Shown piece after piece: positions 53,801 to 64,000 of a DNA stretch of 64,000 nucleotides (within the stretch, counting starts at the first letter, position 1; the number at the start of each line of letters is the position of its first letter). The stretch is taken from assembly GCF_024679095.1 (NCBI RefSeq), contig NC_066512.1, positions 14,096,039 to 14,160,038 of the forward strand. The letters are read 5' to 3'. The translations under genes were made by a program, and so were the position numbers. This DNA is from Eriocheir sinensis (taxonomy: Eukaryota; Arthropoda; Malacostraca; Decapoda; Varunidae). The notes below the pieces were generated by a model, which was not told where the DNA came from, did no database searches, and saw nothing but the letters and a program-made list of their open reading frames with translations.

Positions 53801-54264
53801 CTCTCCCCAAGCACACCCACATGTGCATTCATATCTCCCATGACCATAACTTTCTCTCCGGCATACTCCCTCATAACTTTCCTCACCACGCCATACTTCC
53901 CTCTGTTCTCCCTCACGGCTCTCTCACCTTCCACCGTCATGTACACCACAATCACTATCAATCTCTCAGACTTACCCTTGGCATTGACACACTCCACTTT
54001 CACTGCTAGCACATCTTCACTGTCTGCACTTGTCCCTACATTTACTTCTTCTACTCTGAAACCCTTACTTTTCCTGTGGAGTAGGGCTACGCCTCCTCCC
54101 CGTGTATTCTGCTTCTTTCTGCCTTTCCCAGTCATAGCAAACACTTCCCCATCCACGCGCACGTCATCTCTTAACCGAGTCTCAGTCACACCAACTAGGT
54201 CAAACTTCCACTCATCCAGCTCTTTACTCATGTCATCCAGCTTACCTGTGCCCCATCCTCTCAC
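50897..54264 (-). pseudogene. Esterase LINE ORF2 (endonuclease, RT, C-terminal zinc domain)
   Basis: Endonuclease: FDLVGVTETRLRDDV (Glu), GGGVALLHRK, VMVMGDMNAHVGVLG (Asp/Asn), VSDHNMLVVE. RT (494 codons open, 51,605-53,089): AAGLDEIPYELYKNGGEV, NYRPIALANTVGKIFCAVL, LGFLDIEKAYDRVNREV (Asp), RGVRQGCILSPTLFSLYTEE and VLLYADDVVVMSES (YADD). The C-terminus has QMCDRGVDETVVHVILVC, a Cys/His motif. Frameshifts at about 53,680, 53,095 and 51,600 break one otherwise continuous ORF. No large deletion. Confidence 0.88.
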
Positions 54265-54356
54265 ATTTATACATACAGTTCATACGCTTCACTGCCTGGT
54301 TGGTGGTTTCTCTTCCTTGCTCTCTAGTGCCTCAAGCATTCACACACTGGACGGAC

Positions 54357-56436
54357 CTAGCATTCCTCCACTCCCTCAGCCTCCTGCCCATCCTCTCGTG
54401 TCCTGACTGGTTTAGGTGGACCCCATCTATGTTAAAGTCCTGCCCTTCCCGTAGCACACCATCCAGATCTACAAAGCTAACATTCCCTTTCTTACACCAG
54501 AGACTGTTAAATAAAGTCAGGGCTCATGGGATAAGAGGGAAGGTATTTGATTGGATTAAGGCGTGGATTAGCGACAGGAAACAGAGGGTTACCATTAACG
54601 GTAAAAAATCCGAATGGGGTAATGTTACCAGTGGGGTTCCTCAAGGTTCAGTTTTAGGCCCGCTTCTATTCATTATCTACATCAATGACATAGACAATGG
54701 GATAACTAGTGACATAGGTAAATTTGCAGATGACACCAAAATAGGATGCACTATTCGGGCAGGGGAGGATGCTAGAGCACTGCAGGAGGATCTCAACAAA
54801 CTGTCAGCTTGGGCAGAGAAATGGCAGATGAATTTTAACATCACCAAGTGTAGCGTACTAAGTGTAGGAACACGCAACCCATTACACGGGTATAGTTTAG
54901 ACTCCACAGCGATAGGCAGGTCTGAGTGTGAAAGGGATTTGGGAGTGTTAGTGAACTCTGACCTAAAACTAAGGAAGCAATGTATTAGTGCGAGGAATAG
55001 GGCTAACAGGGTATTAGGCTTTATTAACTGGACGGTAACCAACAGGAGTGCAGAGGTCATCCTCAGACTCTATTTAGCGTTAGTTAAGCCATACTTAGAT
55101 TATGCTGTCCAGTTTTGGTGCCCACACTACAGAATGGACATCAACTTGCTAGAATCAGTTCAGAGGAGGATGAATAAGATGATTCAGGGGCTGAGGAACC
55201 TCCCATATCAAAATAGGCTGAAACATCTAAACTTACATTCACTAGAGAGACGAAGAGTGCGGGGAGATCTGATAGAAGTATTCAAATGGGTCAAGGGTTA
55301 CAACAAAGGCGATATAAGTAAAGTACTGAGAATTACCCAGCAGGATAGAACTCGCAGTAATGGATTTAAATTAGAAAAGTACAGATTTAGGAGAGATATA
55401 GGCAAGCATTGGTTTAGTAATAGTGTGGCGGGGGAATGGAATAGACTCAGCAATCACATAGTTAGTGCAGGGACGATAGCTTGTTTTAAGAGTAGACTGG
55501 ATAACTACATGGACGAGGACGACAGGTGGCATTGAGGTGTGGGTGCAGTAAGGTGACGGGGTGCTGGATGCGTGCCTGGGTACCGCCGGTATAACGAGGA
55601 TCAAGCCTCTACCTGTAACCCCTGTAACTACACCTCACCCACCGTGAGTAGTGGGGGGGATTCTGGAGCTGCCCTGTGTAGGCCACCCAGCCTCCTGCAG
55701 TTTCCCTATGTTCTTATGTTCTTCTTATGTTCTTATGTACCCCTCAGCCACTCCACCTTCAGCTGTAGCAGTGCCTCTTGGAGTCTAATGTTCGTCCTCT
55801 GCCTCACCCTCTCATACCTCTCCCCTTCTCTAGGGCGCCTCATAACCCCAACCACTGCCACTCTCACATTCTTACCCTCCACTGCCTTCACTACCTCTAC
55901 CACCTCTCTTACCGTGTCTTGCGTGCCAACATTCTCCAAATCATTCCCCCCACCCTGAATGATCAAGAGGCCATCCTTAAACCCTCCTGCCTTCTTCTCA
56001 ACCTTCCTCCTCACTTCTCCAATCCTGGCACCACTCAAGCTCTCCACACCACTCCCCTCGGCCTTACACCCCAACTGACTCTTAACATTCTTCATCATGC
56101 TGTCCCCAACGACACGAATGGGGGGCATACTCTTTATCGCCTTCCTCACCTGTGGCCTGTCCTTCTGCTTCTCACACTTTCCACACCCACCCCTACCTCC
56201 CCCAACATCCTCGACCTGCACCTCCACTTCCCTGGACTCCACGGTGATCTTGGGGGCAGCAGGCTCACTCGCTGGGGCGGCTTGCACGCTGGTTGTTTGG
56301 GCAGCCTTCTCCACCACGCTGGCCTCTGTCTGCACCTCCTTGTCCTCTTTCTTCCGTTTCCATTCCTTCCTGCTCGTGTCGAGGCACACCGTGCACAGGA
56401 GCACGATGATCTTGATCTTGATGTCACAGGCAGGAC
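54357..56436 (-). pseudogene. LINE ORF1 with SGNH/GDSL-type esterase domain, interrupted
   Basis: Read on minus: N-terminal Cys pairs CPAC and CTVC (zinc-binding), a charged linker (VQTEASVVEKAAQTTSVQAA), then the hydrolase: IRVVGDSMMKNVKSQ (GDS, nucleophile Ser), LLIIQGGGNDL (Asn block) and, beyond the insertion, NIDGVHLNQSG (the DxxH Asp/His pair), followed by a stop at 54,357. All SGNH catalytic residues are present, so the domain was intact before a CR1-like LINE landed between LQEALLQLKVEWLRG and KKGNVSFVDLDG. Family role: membrane or lipid association of ORF1 has been proposed; untested here. Confidence 0.83.
54501..55737 (+). mobile_element. CR1-like LINE, 5'-truncated, inserted in the esterase ORF1
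   Basis: It opens inside RT (RAHGIRGKVFDWIKAWISDR), has VTSGVPQGSVLGPLLFIIYI and KFADDTKIG, and continues through LESVQRRMNKMIQGLRNLPY to a stop at 55,533. The 3' UTR ends in (TTCTTATG)n at 55,705-55,737, the octamer-like tail typical of CR1. About 345 codons are open with no stop, so the insertion is recent. The same family fills 56,450-59,771. Confidence 0.92.
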
Positions 56437-56858
56437 ACGAGTATATTACTACAGGAGATTGGCAGGGCGAGTATGAGTAGAAATGTCTGCGTAATGGGGG
56501 ACTTTAATTATAGGAATATAGACTGGGAAGATCTAGTGGGTGACCTGGAAGCCGAGGACTTTCTTGAAGTTATACAAGATAATTTCCTTAAGCAGGTAGT
56601 TACTGAGCCTACCAGAGGAGATAACATATTAGACTTAGTCCTAACCAATAATGGGAACTTGCTACGTGAGTTGGAGGTGGGCGGAGAGTTAGGAAATAGT
56701 GATCACAGAACGGTTCGTTTTAGCTTAGACTGGGCGGTAACCATGAACCAAACCCAGTGTTAGTGCCAGATTTTAGAAGAGCAAACTACGAGGCTTGAAG
56801 ACATCTTGAAGGGGTAAACTGGGATAATTTAGGGATTCATGAGGGCCAGAACTGCGGA

Positions 56859-59681
56859 TTGGAGAGCCAGGAGAACCAGGTAGAAATGTCTTACAATAAT
56901 TTAGTGAGAGTAATAGTAGAGGGGCAAGAACAGCATATACCACAGCGAACACTTAGAAAAGAAAACAATGATCCTAAGTGGATGACTCGTGGACTAAAAC
57001 ACGAGATTGGGCTAAAGAAGGGAATTTATCAGAAAATAAAGAATGGGGAAACACATCTCAGGGGCCGGTACGTCGAACTATCTAGATTAGTTAAGAAAAA
57101 CACCAGGATAGCAAAAAAGAACTATGAGATCAAAGTAGCAAATGAGGCGAAAAGTAATCCTAAGGGCTTCTTTCAGATGTATAGAACAAAAACACGGGAG
57201 AAAATTGGACCGCTGAAAACAAACACAGGGGAGCTAGTAGAAAATTACGAAAATATGAGCACATTGTTGAACGACTACTTCCTTTCAGTATTCACACAGG
57301 AGGATCGAACGACTATACTGGAAAGAGATCAGGTGTACGAGGGCGGGGATGGCGATAAATTGAGGGATATAATCATTACCAAGCAAGTAGTTCAGGATGA
57401 GATAGATAAGCTTAAGAAGAACAAGTCGCCAGGTCCTGACAGGATATTTCCGAGGGTATTAAAGGAGTTAGGTGATGTAATCAGTGACCCACTAACCGAC
57501 ATCTTTAAGATGTCGGTAAATACTGGCTATGTGCCGAGCCTATGGAAAGTAGCTAATGTGACGCCGATTTTTAAAAAGGGGGACAGGTCAGTTGCTTCAA
57601 ACTATCGCCCAATTAGCTTGACATCGGTTATAGGGAAGATGCTGGAGTCCATAATAGCCAGGAACATTCGGGAGCATTTAGAGAAACACAGCTTAATTCA
57701 CGAACAATAATTTAGTGAGAGTAATAGTAGAGGGCAAGAACAGCATATACCACAGCGAACACTTAGAAAAGAAACAATGATCCTAAGTGGATGACTCGTG
57801 GACTAAAACACGAGATTGGGCTAAAGAAGGAATTTATCAGAAAATAAAGAATGGGGAAACACATCTCAGGGGCCGTACGTCGAACTATCTAGATTAGTTA
57901 AGACAAACACCAGGATCGCAAAAAAGAACTATGAGATAAAAGTAGCAAATGAGGCGAAAAGTAATCCTAAGGGCTTATTTCAGATGTATAGAACAAAACA
58001 CGGGAGAAAATTGGACCGCTGAAAACAAACACAGGGGAGCTAGTAGAAAATTACGAAAATATGAGCACATTGTTGAACGACTACTTTCTTTCAGTATTCA
58101 CACAGGAGGATCGAACGACTATACCGGAAAGAGATCAGGTGTACGAGCGGGGATGGCGATAAATTGAGGGATATAATCATTACCAAGCAAGTAGTTCAGG
58201 ATGAGATAGATAAGCTTAAGAAGAACAAGTCGCCAGGTCCTGACAGGATATTTCCGAGGGTATTAAAGGAGTTAGGTGATGTAATCAGTGATTCCAACCG
58301 ACATCATTAAGATGTCTGTAAATACTGGCTATGTGCCGAGCCTATGGAAAGTAGCTAATGTGACGCCGATTTTTAAAAAGGGGGACAGGTCAGTTGCTTC
58401 AAACTATCGCCCAATTAGCTTAACATCGGTTATAGGGAAGATGCTGGAGTCCATAATAGCCAGGAACATTCGGGAGCATTTAGAGAAACATAGCTTAATT
58501 CACGACTCGCAACATGGGTTCACAAAAGGTAGGTCATGCCTCACCAATCTCTTGTCCTTCTACAATAAAGTATTTGAGGCGGTTGACAGAGATGAAAATT
58601 ATGATGTAATCTATCTTGATTTTAGTAAAGCGTTTGACAAAGTTCCTCACCAACGACTGTTGCTTAAATTACAGGCTCACGGAGTAGAGGGTAAAGTTTT
58701 GAACTGGGTCAAGCCGTGGCTTAGCAATAGGAAGCAAAACGTGCAAATCAATAGTAAAAGATCTGACTGGGGATGTGTTACGAGTGGGGTCCCACAAGGT
58801 TCGGTATTAGGTCCACTTTTGTTTATTATTTATATCAATGACTTAGACACAGGAATTAGTAGTGATGTTAGTAAATTTGCAGATGATACCAAGATCGGTA
58901 GAGTAATTGAGTCGGATCAGGACGCTAGTATTCTCCAAGGTGAACTCAACAGATTATATGACTGGGCGGATAAATGGCAGATGGAGTTCAATGTAGGGAA
59001 GTGCAGTATTCTGAGTGTAGGTAGGAACAACCCCTCACATAACTATTGCTTAAATGACACTCTCATAAGTAGGTCTGGGTGCGAGGGATTAGGGTCTTAG
59101 TGAGCTCTGATCTCCATCCAAGGGCACAATGCATTCAAGCTAGAAATCGAGCTAATAGGGTACTGGGATTTATTTCAAGGGCGTAGCAACAGAAGCCCCA
59201 AGTCTTCCTCAAAATATATTTAGCATTAGTTAGACCTCATCTTGACTATGCGGTTCAGTTCTGGTCACCTTACTATAGAATGTATATCAAAATGTTAGAA
59301 TCGGTGCAGAGGAGAATGACTAAGATGATTCAGGGGTTGAGAAACTTGCCATACGAGGGAAGACTCAAACAGCTAAACTTGCATTCTCTAGAAAGGCGAA
59401 GGGTGCGTGGAGACATGATCGAGGTTTATAAATGGATGAAGGGCTTTAATAAGGGAGACATTCATAAGGTTTTGTTGGTAAGAGAACCGGGTAGGACACG
59501 AAGTAACGGATTTAAACTGGATAAATTCAGATTCAACAGGGACATAGGCAAAAATTGGTTTACTAACAGGGTGGTGGATGAGTGGAATAGGCTTAGCAGT
59601 CATGTGGTGAGTGCCAATACAATTGTCACATTCAAAAATAGACTAGATAAATTCATGGACAGCGATATTAGGTGGGGTTAG
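56859..59681 (+). pseudogene. CR1-like ORF2 (linker, RT, C-terminal domain), broken
   Basis: First block 56,859-57,710: NPKGFFQMYRTKTREKIGPL, NDYFLSVFTQEDRTTI, SPGPDRIFPRVLKELGDVIS, NYRPISLTSVIGKMLESIIA. After the duplicated segment the RT continues CLTNLLSFYNKVFEAVDRDE, VIYLDFSKAFDKVPHQRLLL (Asp), TSGVPQGSVLGPLLFIIYIN and KFADDTKIG. Frameshifts follow near 59,085 and 59,190. The C-terminal part resumes MLESVQRRMTKMIQGLRNLP. Inactive because of the duplication and shifts. Confidence 0.88.
56893..58505 (+). repeat. 811-bp tandem duplication inside the CR1-like LINE
   Basis: Copy 1 is 56,893-57,703, copy 2 is 57,704-58,505. Both start 'acaataatttagtgagagta' and end 'cttaattcacga'. They are nearly identical; copy 2 is about 9 bp shorter, and its differences are mostly single-base losses in short homopolymers (gggg to ggg, aaaa to aaa), plus a small rearranged patch near 58,290. 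Confidence 0.95.
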
Positions 59682-59771
59682 ATACACGGGAGCTTAGGGT
59701 CAAAGGAGCTGCCTCGTACAGGTCTACCGGCCTCTTGTAGACTCCTGCGTTCTTATGTTCTTATGTTCTTA

Positions 59772-61615
59772 AAAGAAAACAAAACATGCGGGAAGTCTAT
59801 GTTCTCGGGGCAAGATATCATTCCTACATCTTTCACGCCACATGCCCTCCAAGAACTCTTTCATTGCCTCGATCACTCGTCCACTCGTCTCTCCACTGAG
59901 CCCCAGCAGCAGCACCATCCACTCCCTTGCCGTCCTCCCGTTCACTCCACGTCCCATCTCACTCAGAAACACATGCATCATCTTCGTTCTCTCCCTGTCA
60001 TACTTCTTGCATTCCAGCACTACATGCTGCACAGTCTCGTCCACACCCCTGTCACACATCTGGCACACTTTGCTGCGGGACTCAGACCATCTATAGTTCC
60101 TTGCATTCACATCCAGACACTGCGCTCTAGCACGGAAAAAAAGATCACCTCCCAGGCTTCCCTCATACCACACCTCACACTTTGGGGCCTCTTTCTCCCT
60201 GTACCAGTCGAGAGTTTCCTTTCTTTCCATCTCATTCTTCCACTTGCTCAATCCCTCATCTTTAACTGCCATATCTATCACATTCTTCCACTTTCTTACA
60301 TCCCACTCAAACCCCTCTCCATTCCTGTTTGTTACTCTCCATTCAAACACATTTTGCCTATCTTCAAAGGGTCGGTATACCCACCTACTTAGCATAACAT
60401 TCCTGTCTATCATTCGCTCACATTTATTCGCCCATTTGCCATCTCTTATATTCCACAAGTATACTTTTCTTGCTAATCTTGCATCCTCCATTTGTTCCAG
60501 TCTCACTTTATATCTCAAGGTTGCCTTTACTAGTCTCTCCCTAAACGTGCTCCATCCCATGTCACCCCTAAGAGCCTCTATTGCTGCAAACCTTGGTGCA
60601 TTCAGTACCATTCTTGCTACCCTATTCTGCCCCACCTCCAATTTTTGTATCTCACTCTCATTCCATGTCATCACATCTATTCCATACATAATGCTCGGGA
60701 CAGCCACACTCTTCCAAACCTCACGGATGACATCATACTTGCTTGCTCTCATCCTCGCTGCACTCCCTAAACGGCCTACCCACTGGTTTGTCAAACTTAT
60801 CTTTACATTCTTGGCCCTGCTGCATCCATTTACCTCCATCCACACCCCTAGGTACTTGTATTCTTCCATCTGTTCCAACTCATTCCCTTCCAGTCTCCAA
60901 GTTGTTTCTCTCTCATCCTCTGACCTATTGACTATCATAATCTTGCTCTTCTCACTACTAAATCTAACACCAAAATCTCTTCCATAGCCCCCTACCACAT
61001 CTAACATTCTTTGTAAGTCTCCCACAGAGTCACTCAAAATCACAACATCATCCGCATACAACAACACACACTTGTCCTCTCCAACTTTCACTCCCGCATT
61101 CATTCTTCTCATCCTACCTGCCAGCTCCACTGTATACAGGCTAAATAATGTTGGTGACAGAATGCAACCCTGCCTCACTCCTCTCTCGCTCTTCACCCAG
61201 TCTGTCTCTAGGTTCCCTAACCTGTATTTAGCTCTTATGCCTGCATACATACTCCTAATTATGTTCACAAACTTATCACTCAATCCAATCTGCTCCAGCA
61301 CTCTACACAACATACTCCTATTAACCCTGTCGTAAGCTTTCTCTATGTCTAGAAAACCTAAGTACAACTTTTCTCCTGCTCTCTTTTTCCTTTCAATCAG
61401 TTCATTCACCACAAACATATTATCTTCAGTTCTCCTGTCAACCCGGAAACCATTCTGTTCCTCACCTAGTACCCTATTCCTCTCAATCCATTTACACAAC
61501 CTTTCGTTCAGCACTGCACAAAAAACTTTCCCTACTGTGTTTACAAGGGAGATTGGTCTGTAATTCTTAAGCTCCTGTCTACTCTTGTGTCCACCCTTAT
61601 GTATCAAAGTCGGTT
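59772..61615 (-). pseudogene. Esterase-family LINE copy 2: RT and C-terminal domain, long open frame
   Basis: Over 600 codons are open on the minus strand. From the junction near 61,612: TLIHKGGHKSRQELKNYRPI, CAVLNERLCKWIERNRVLGE, LGFLDIEKAYDRVNRSML (Asp), RGVRQGCILSPTLFSLYTVE, CVLLYADDVVILSDS (YADD). The thumb follows, then the Cys/His motif CQMCDRGVDETVQHVVLEC and a stop near 59,769. The N-terminal ~25 residues of the open frame are antisense LINE-A, not part of this protein. Endonuclease and ORF1 are absent (5' truncation). Lack of stops indicates a young insertion. Confidence 0.9.
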
Positions 61616-62893
61616 GATCTTGGTCATCCTCTCTTAGCCGTTTCGGTGAAACTTTCTCTGTTGCGCTAGACATATCGAAAGCCTTCGATAGAGTCTGGCA
61701 CAACTCTTTGCTTTCTAAACTGCCCTCTTTCGGATTCTATCCCTCTCTCTGTTCCTTAATCTCCAGTTTCCTTTCCGGCCGTTCTATCTCTGCGGTGGTA
61801 GACAGTCACTGTTCTTCCCCTAAACCTATCAACAGTGGTGTTCCACAGGGCTCTGTCCTATCACTCACTCTCTTCCTGTTATTCATCAATGATCTTCTTT
61901 CCATAACAAAGTCCTGTCCACTCATATGCCGACGACTCCACTCTGCATTATTCAACTTCTTTCAATAGAAGACCATCACAACAGAAAGTACACGACTCCA
62001 GACTGGAGGCTGCAGAAGGCTTAACCTCAGACCTTGCTATCATTTCCGATTGGGGCAGAAGGAACTTTGTGTCCTTCAGTGCCTCAAAAACTCAATTTCT
62101 CCACCTATCAACTTGACACAATCTTCCAAACACCTATCCCCTATTCTTCGACAACACTCAGCTGTCACCTTCTTGAACACTAAACATCCTCGGTCTATCC
62201 TTAAATCAAAATCACAATTGGAAACTTCACATCTCTCTCACTAAATCAACTTCCTCGAGGTTGGGCGTTCTGTATCGTCTCCGCCAGTTCTTCTCCCCCG
62301 CACAGTTGCTATCCATATGCAGGGGCCTTGTCCGCCCTCGTATGGAGTATGCATCTCATGTGTGGGGGGGCTCCACTCACACAGCTCTTCTGGACAGAGT
62401 GGAGTCTAAGGCTCTTCGTCTCATCAGCTCTCCTCCTACTGATGGTCTTTTACCTCTTAAATTCCGCCGCGATGTTGCCTCTCTTTCTATCTTCTATCGA
62501 TATTTCCACGCTGACTGCTCTTCTGAACTTGCTAACTGCATGCCTCCCCCCCCCCTCCTGCGGCCCCGCTGCACACGACTTTTTACTCATGCTCATCCCT
62601 ATACTGTCCAAACCCCTTATGCAAGAGTTAACCAGCATCTCCACTCTTTCATCCCTCATGCTGGTAAACTCTGGAACAATCTTCCTTCATCTGTATTTCC
62701 TCCTGCCTACGACTTGAACTCTTTCAAGAGGAGGGTATCAGGACACCTTTCCTCCCGAAATTGACCTTTTTTTCGGCCACCCCTTTTAATTATTTTTTGG
62801 GAGCAGCGAGTAGCGTGCTTTTTTTATTATTGTTTTTTTTTGTGTGTGCCCTTGAGCTGTCTCCTTTGTTGTAAAAAAAAAAAATTCAAGTTT
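61616..62893 (+). mobile_element. LINE-A copy C
   Basis: 5'-truncated in RT: it begins 'tcttggtcatcctctcttag', matching position ~1,428 of copy A in inverse. RT remnants: ISKAFDRVWHNS over two frames, INSGVPQGSVLSLTLFLLFI. The C-terminal frame 62,261-62,764 is open (MGVLYRLRQFFSPAQLLSIC, SHVWGGSTH, SLSIFYRYFHADCSSELANC, PAYDLNSFKRRVSGHLSSRN). The 3' UTR has 'cttgagctgtctcctttgtt' and a poly-A tail at 62,873-62,884. It is the best copy for defining the family's 3' end. Confidence 0.92.
62261..62764 (+). pseudogene. LINE-A ORF2 C-terminal domain
   Basis: 167 codons open to the natural stop. Conserved words shared with copies A and B: ICRGLVRPRMEYASHVWGGS, HPYTVQTPYARVNQHLHSFI, PHAGKLWNNLPSSVFPPAYD. 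This is the post-RT region of the ORF2 protein; no catalytic motif lies here. The upstream RT is frame-shifted, so it is not a gene. Confidence 0.8.
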
Positions 62894-64000
62894 TCAAGTC
62901 TCGGATCCGCAGAGGGCCGCATTTGGGCGGTATAGTCTGTGGGGGTTGTGCGGGGGGCTCAGGAGGTTGGGAAGGGATTAGGATTTGGGTTAGGACTTAG
63001 GATTAGGGTGAGGATTGGGTACAATCTCCATATCTTTTAAACATGCAGCCCTTGCATTATACGGTTTATACCACAACACAAATCCAACAAGTCCATCATA
63101 ATAACCATTCAGCACAAAAGTTTTTAGAATAGCAGGATCCTGCCACGCATCATACCACTCAATACAGAAACACCACTGCAAAACTCACCGCACTTTGTAT
63201 GTGGCAATGACCGGGCTTTCTGACCGACAATGACCACTCGTCATTATACAACATGCTGAATGCTGATAAAACACAATACAATGTTGTTGCTCGTATTCAC
63301 TATAATATCAGTAAGCCGGATTCTTACCCATCAGCACATAAGTTATTAAAATACAGAACCCACCATGAACCATGTCATGCACTGATCGGCCATCAGCCAG
63401 CCATGTTTCTTATTTCAAAGATCAAGTCAACACTGCAAAACTCATCACAAATCATGTCTGTGGCAAAGTCCGGGTTTTATCACTGTCTGACAATGATCAG
63501 TGGTTATTACAAGACATGCTGATACACACAACACAACTTGGTCACTGATATTTCACTCTGAAAACCGCAAAAAATACAGATCCCACACAGTGACAGTACC
63601 ATTCAAACACGCGGGAGAGGGGGACCGTAATGATTCCAGTGTTGTTTGTTGCAGTGTTGACACATTACTTATTGTATTTTAGCTAAAATGAAAATATTAC
63701 GAAGGGAAAAGCAGTAAATTTACGGAAAGGAAAAAGATATTTTCACATTATTTTTGTTGGTTTTATTTATTTTACTAATTTATTTGTTTTTTAATCATTG
63801 CCTCATCGGGGGCCCCCTGAATACCCAGGGCCTGAGGCTGCAGCCTCCTTGTAAATCCTCCACTCTCTCTCTCTCTCTCGTCCCAGGACCTCCGAGGCCC
63901 CTGCATGGACCTCCGAGGCCCGTGGGCTTTGTCCACCCCTGTGCTATGGGTGTTATGCCACTGCTTGCACCACAGAGGCGAGCAATGTTCCTTGCACCTG
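62894..64000. other. Unassigned, with a weak ~260-bp direct repeat
   Basis: 'cactgcaaaactca.c.c' with 'tgtggcaa.g.ccggg.ttt' and 'ctg.c.gacaatga.ca' occurs near 63,170-63,240 and again at 63,430-63,500, suggesting an old direct repeat. (CT)n at 63,861-63,879. No gene or element identified. Confidence 0.5.

Larger units (their letters stand above)
50781..56450 (-). mobile_element. Esterase-ORF1 LINE, nearly full length, split by a CR1-like insertion
   Basis: Minus-strand order: ORF1 with zinc motif and SGNH esterase (56,436 down to 55,738, resuming 54,500 to 54,357), ORF2 endonuclease (54,264 to 53,650), linker (53,705 to 53,103), RT (53,089 to 51,605) and a C-terminal zinc domain (51,485 to 50,897). 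An esterase in ORF1 is known from CR1/L2-group LINEs. A 1.24-kb plus-strand LINE lies inside ORF1. A second copy of the family is at 59,772-61,615. Confidence 0.88.
56450..59771 (+). mobile_element. CR1-like LINE with internal tandem duplication
   Basis: 5'-truncated in the endonuclease (56,473: NVCVMGDFNYRNIDWEDLVG, GDNILDLVLTNN, NSDHRTVRF). Linker and RT start at 56,859, then an 811-bp stretch is repeated, then RT proper (58,288-59,100) and the C-terminus (59,280-59,681). The tail is (TTCTTATG)n at 59,750-59,771. It abuts the 5' end of the esterase LINE on one side and the 3' end of that family's second copy on the other. Confidence 0.9.

Noticed and set aside
59769..61703. Single 644-codon protein
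   Set aside because: Its first ~25 codons read antisense through LINE-A. The real RT fragment starts at the LINE/LINE junction near 61,612, so the fusion frame is accidental.

Overview
This is eukaryotic, repeat-dominated DNA. There are no operons, no Shine-Dalgarno-led genes and no bacterial gene density. It contains tRNA-headed SINEs, several clades of non-LTR retrotransposon (LINE), one DIRS tyrosine-recombinase retrotransposon, TIR transposons and MITEs, long di/trinucleotide arrays and many minisatellites. An interstitial TTAGG run (the arthropod telomere motif) and the style of the repeats suggest an arthropod, plausibly a decapod crustacean. The organism is an inference.

Layout. 1-2.8 kb: LINE copy 'A' (minus) and a fragment of its tail. 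2.8-7.05 kb: TTAA-ended elements carrying an internal 35-bp minisatellite, SINEs, CR1-like reverse transcriptase (RT) fragments, a 27/28-bp minisatellite and a 222-bp palindrome. 7.05-9.4 kb: a 1.18-kb inverted repeat with half of a PHD finger in its loop, then a broken PIF/Harbinger (HARBI1-like) transposase. 9.6-12.2 kb: one SINE and mostly unassigned DNA. 12.26-18.45 kb: one LINE (PHD/coiled-coil ORF1, endonuclease-RT ORF2) split by a 1.7-kb TIR transposon and by a pair of SINEs. 19.9-21.3 kb: a C2H2 zinc-finger ORF and a broken paralogue, the only plausible host gene. 21.4-23.3 kb: two different minisatellites, both with ~62-bp periods. 24.3-31.3 kb: a LINE relic holding a 564-bp MITE and a structurally complete 5.8-kb DIRS element, itself carrying a polyadenylated retrocopy and a hAT-type MITE. 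31.3-41 kb: tandem repeats, microsatellites, palindromic MITEs, SINEs, LINE-A copy B and the largest TTAA/minisatellite element. 41.4-50.6 kb: pieces of four LINEs, including an I-like element with an RNase H domain. 50.8-62.9 kb: an esterase-ORF1 LINE, a second copy of it, two CR1-like insertions (one with an 811-bp internal duplication) and LINE-A copy C. 62.9-64 kb: unassigned, weakly repetitive.

Nothing here works as a pathway. The value of the window is its insertion stratigraphy: splitting reading frames and target-site duplications date events relative to each other. Most elements are dead (stops, frameshifts, 5' truncations). The most intact reading frames are the DIRS gag and recombinase, a >600-codon RT frame at 59.8-61.6 kb and a 756-codon RT/RNase H frame at 44.3-46.6 kb.
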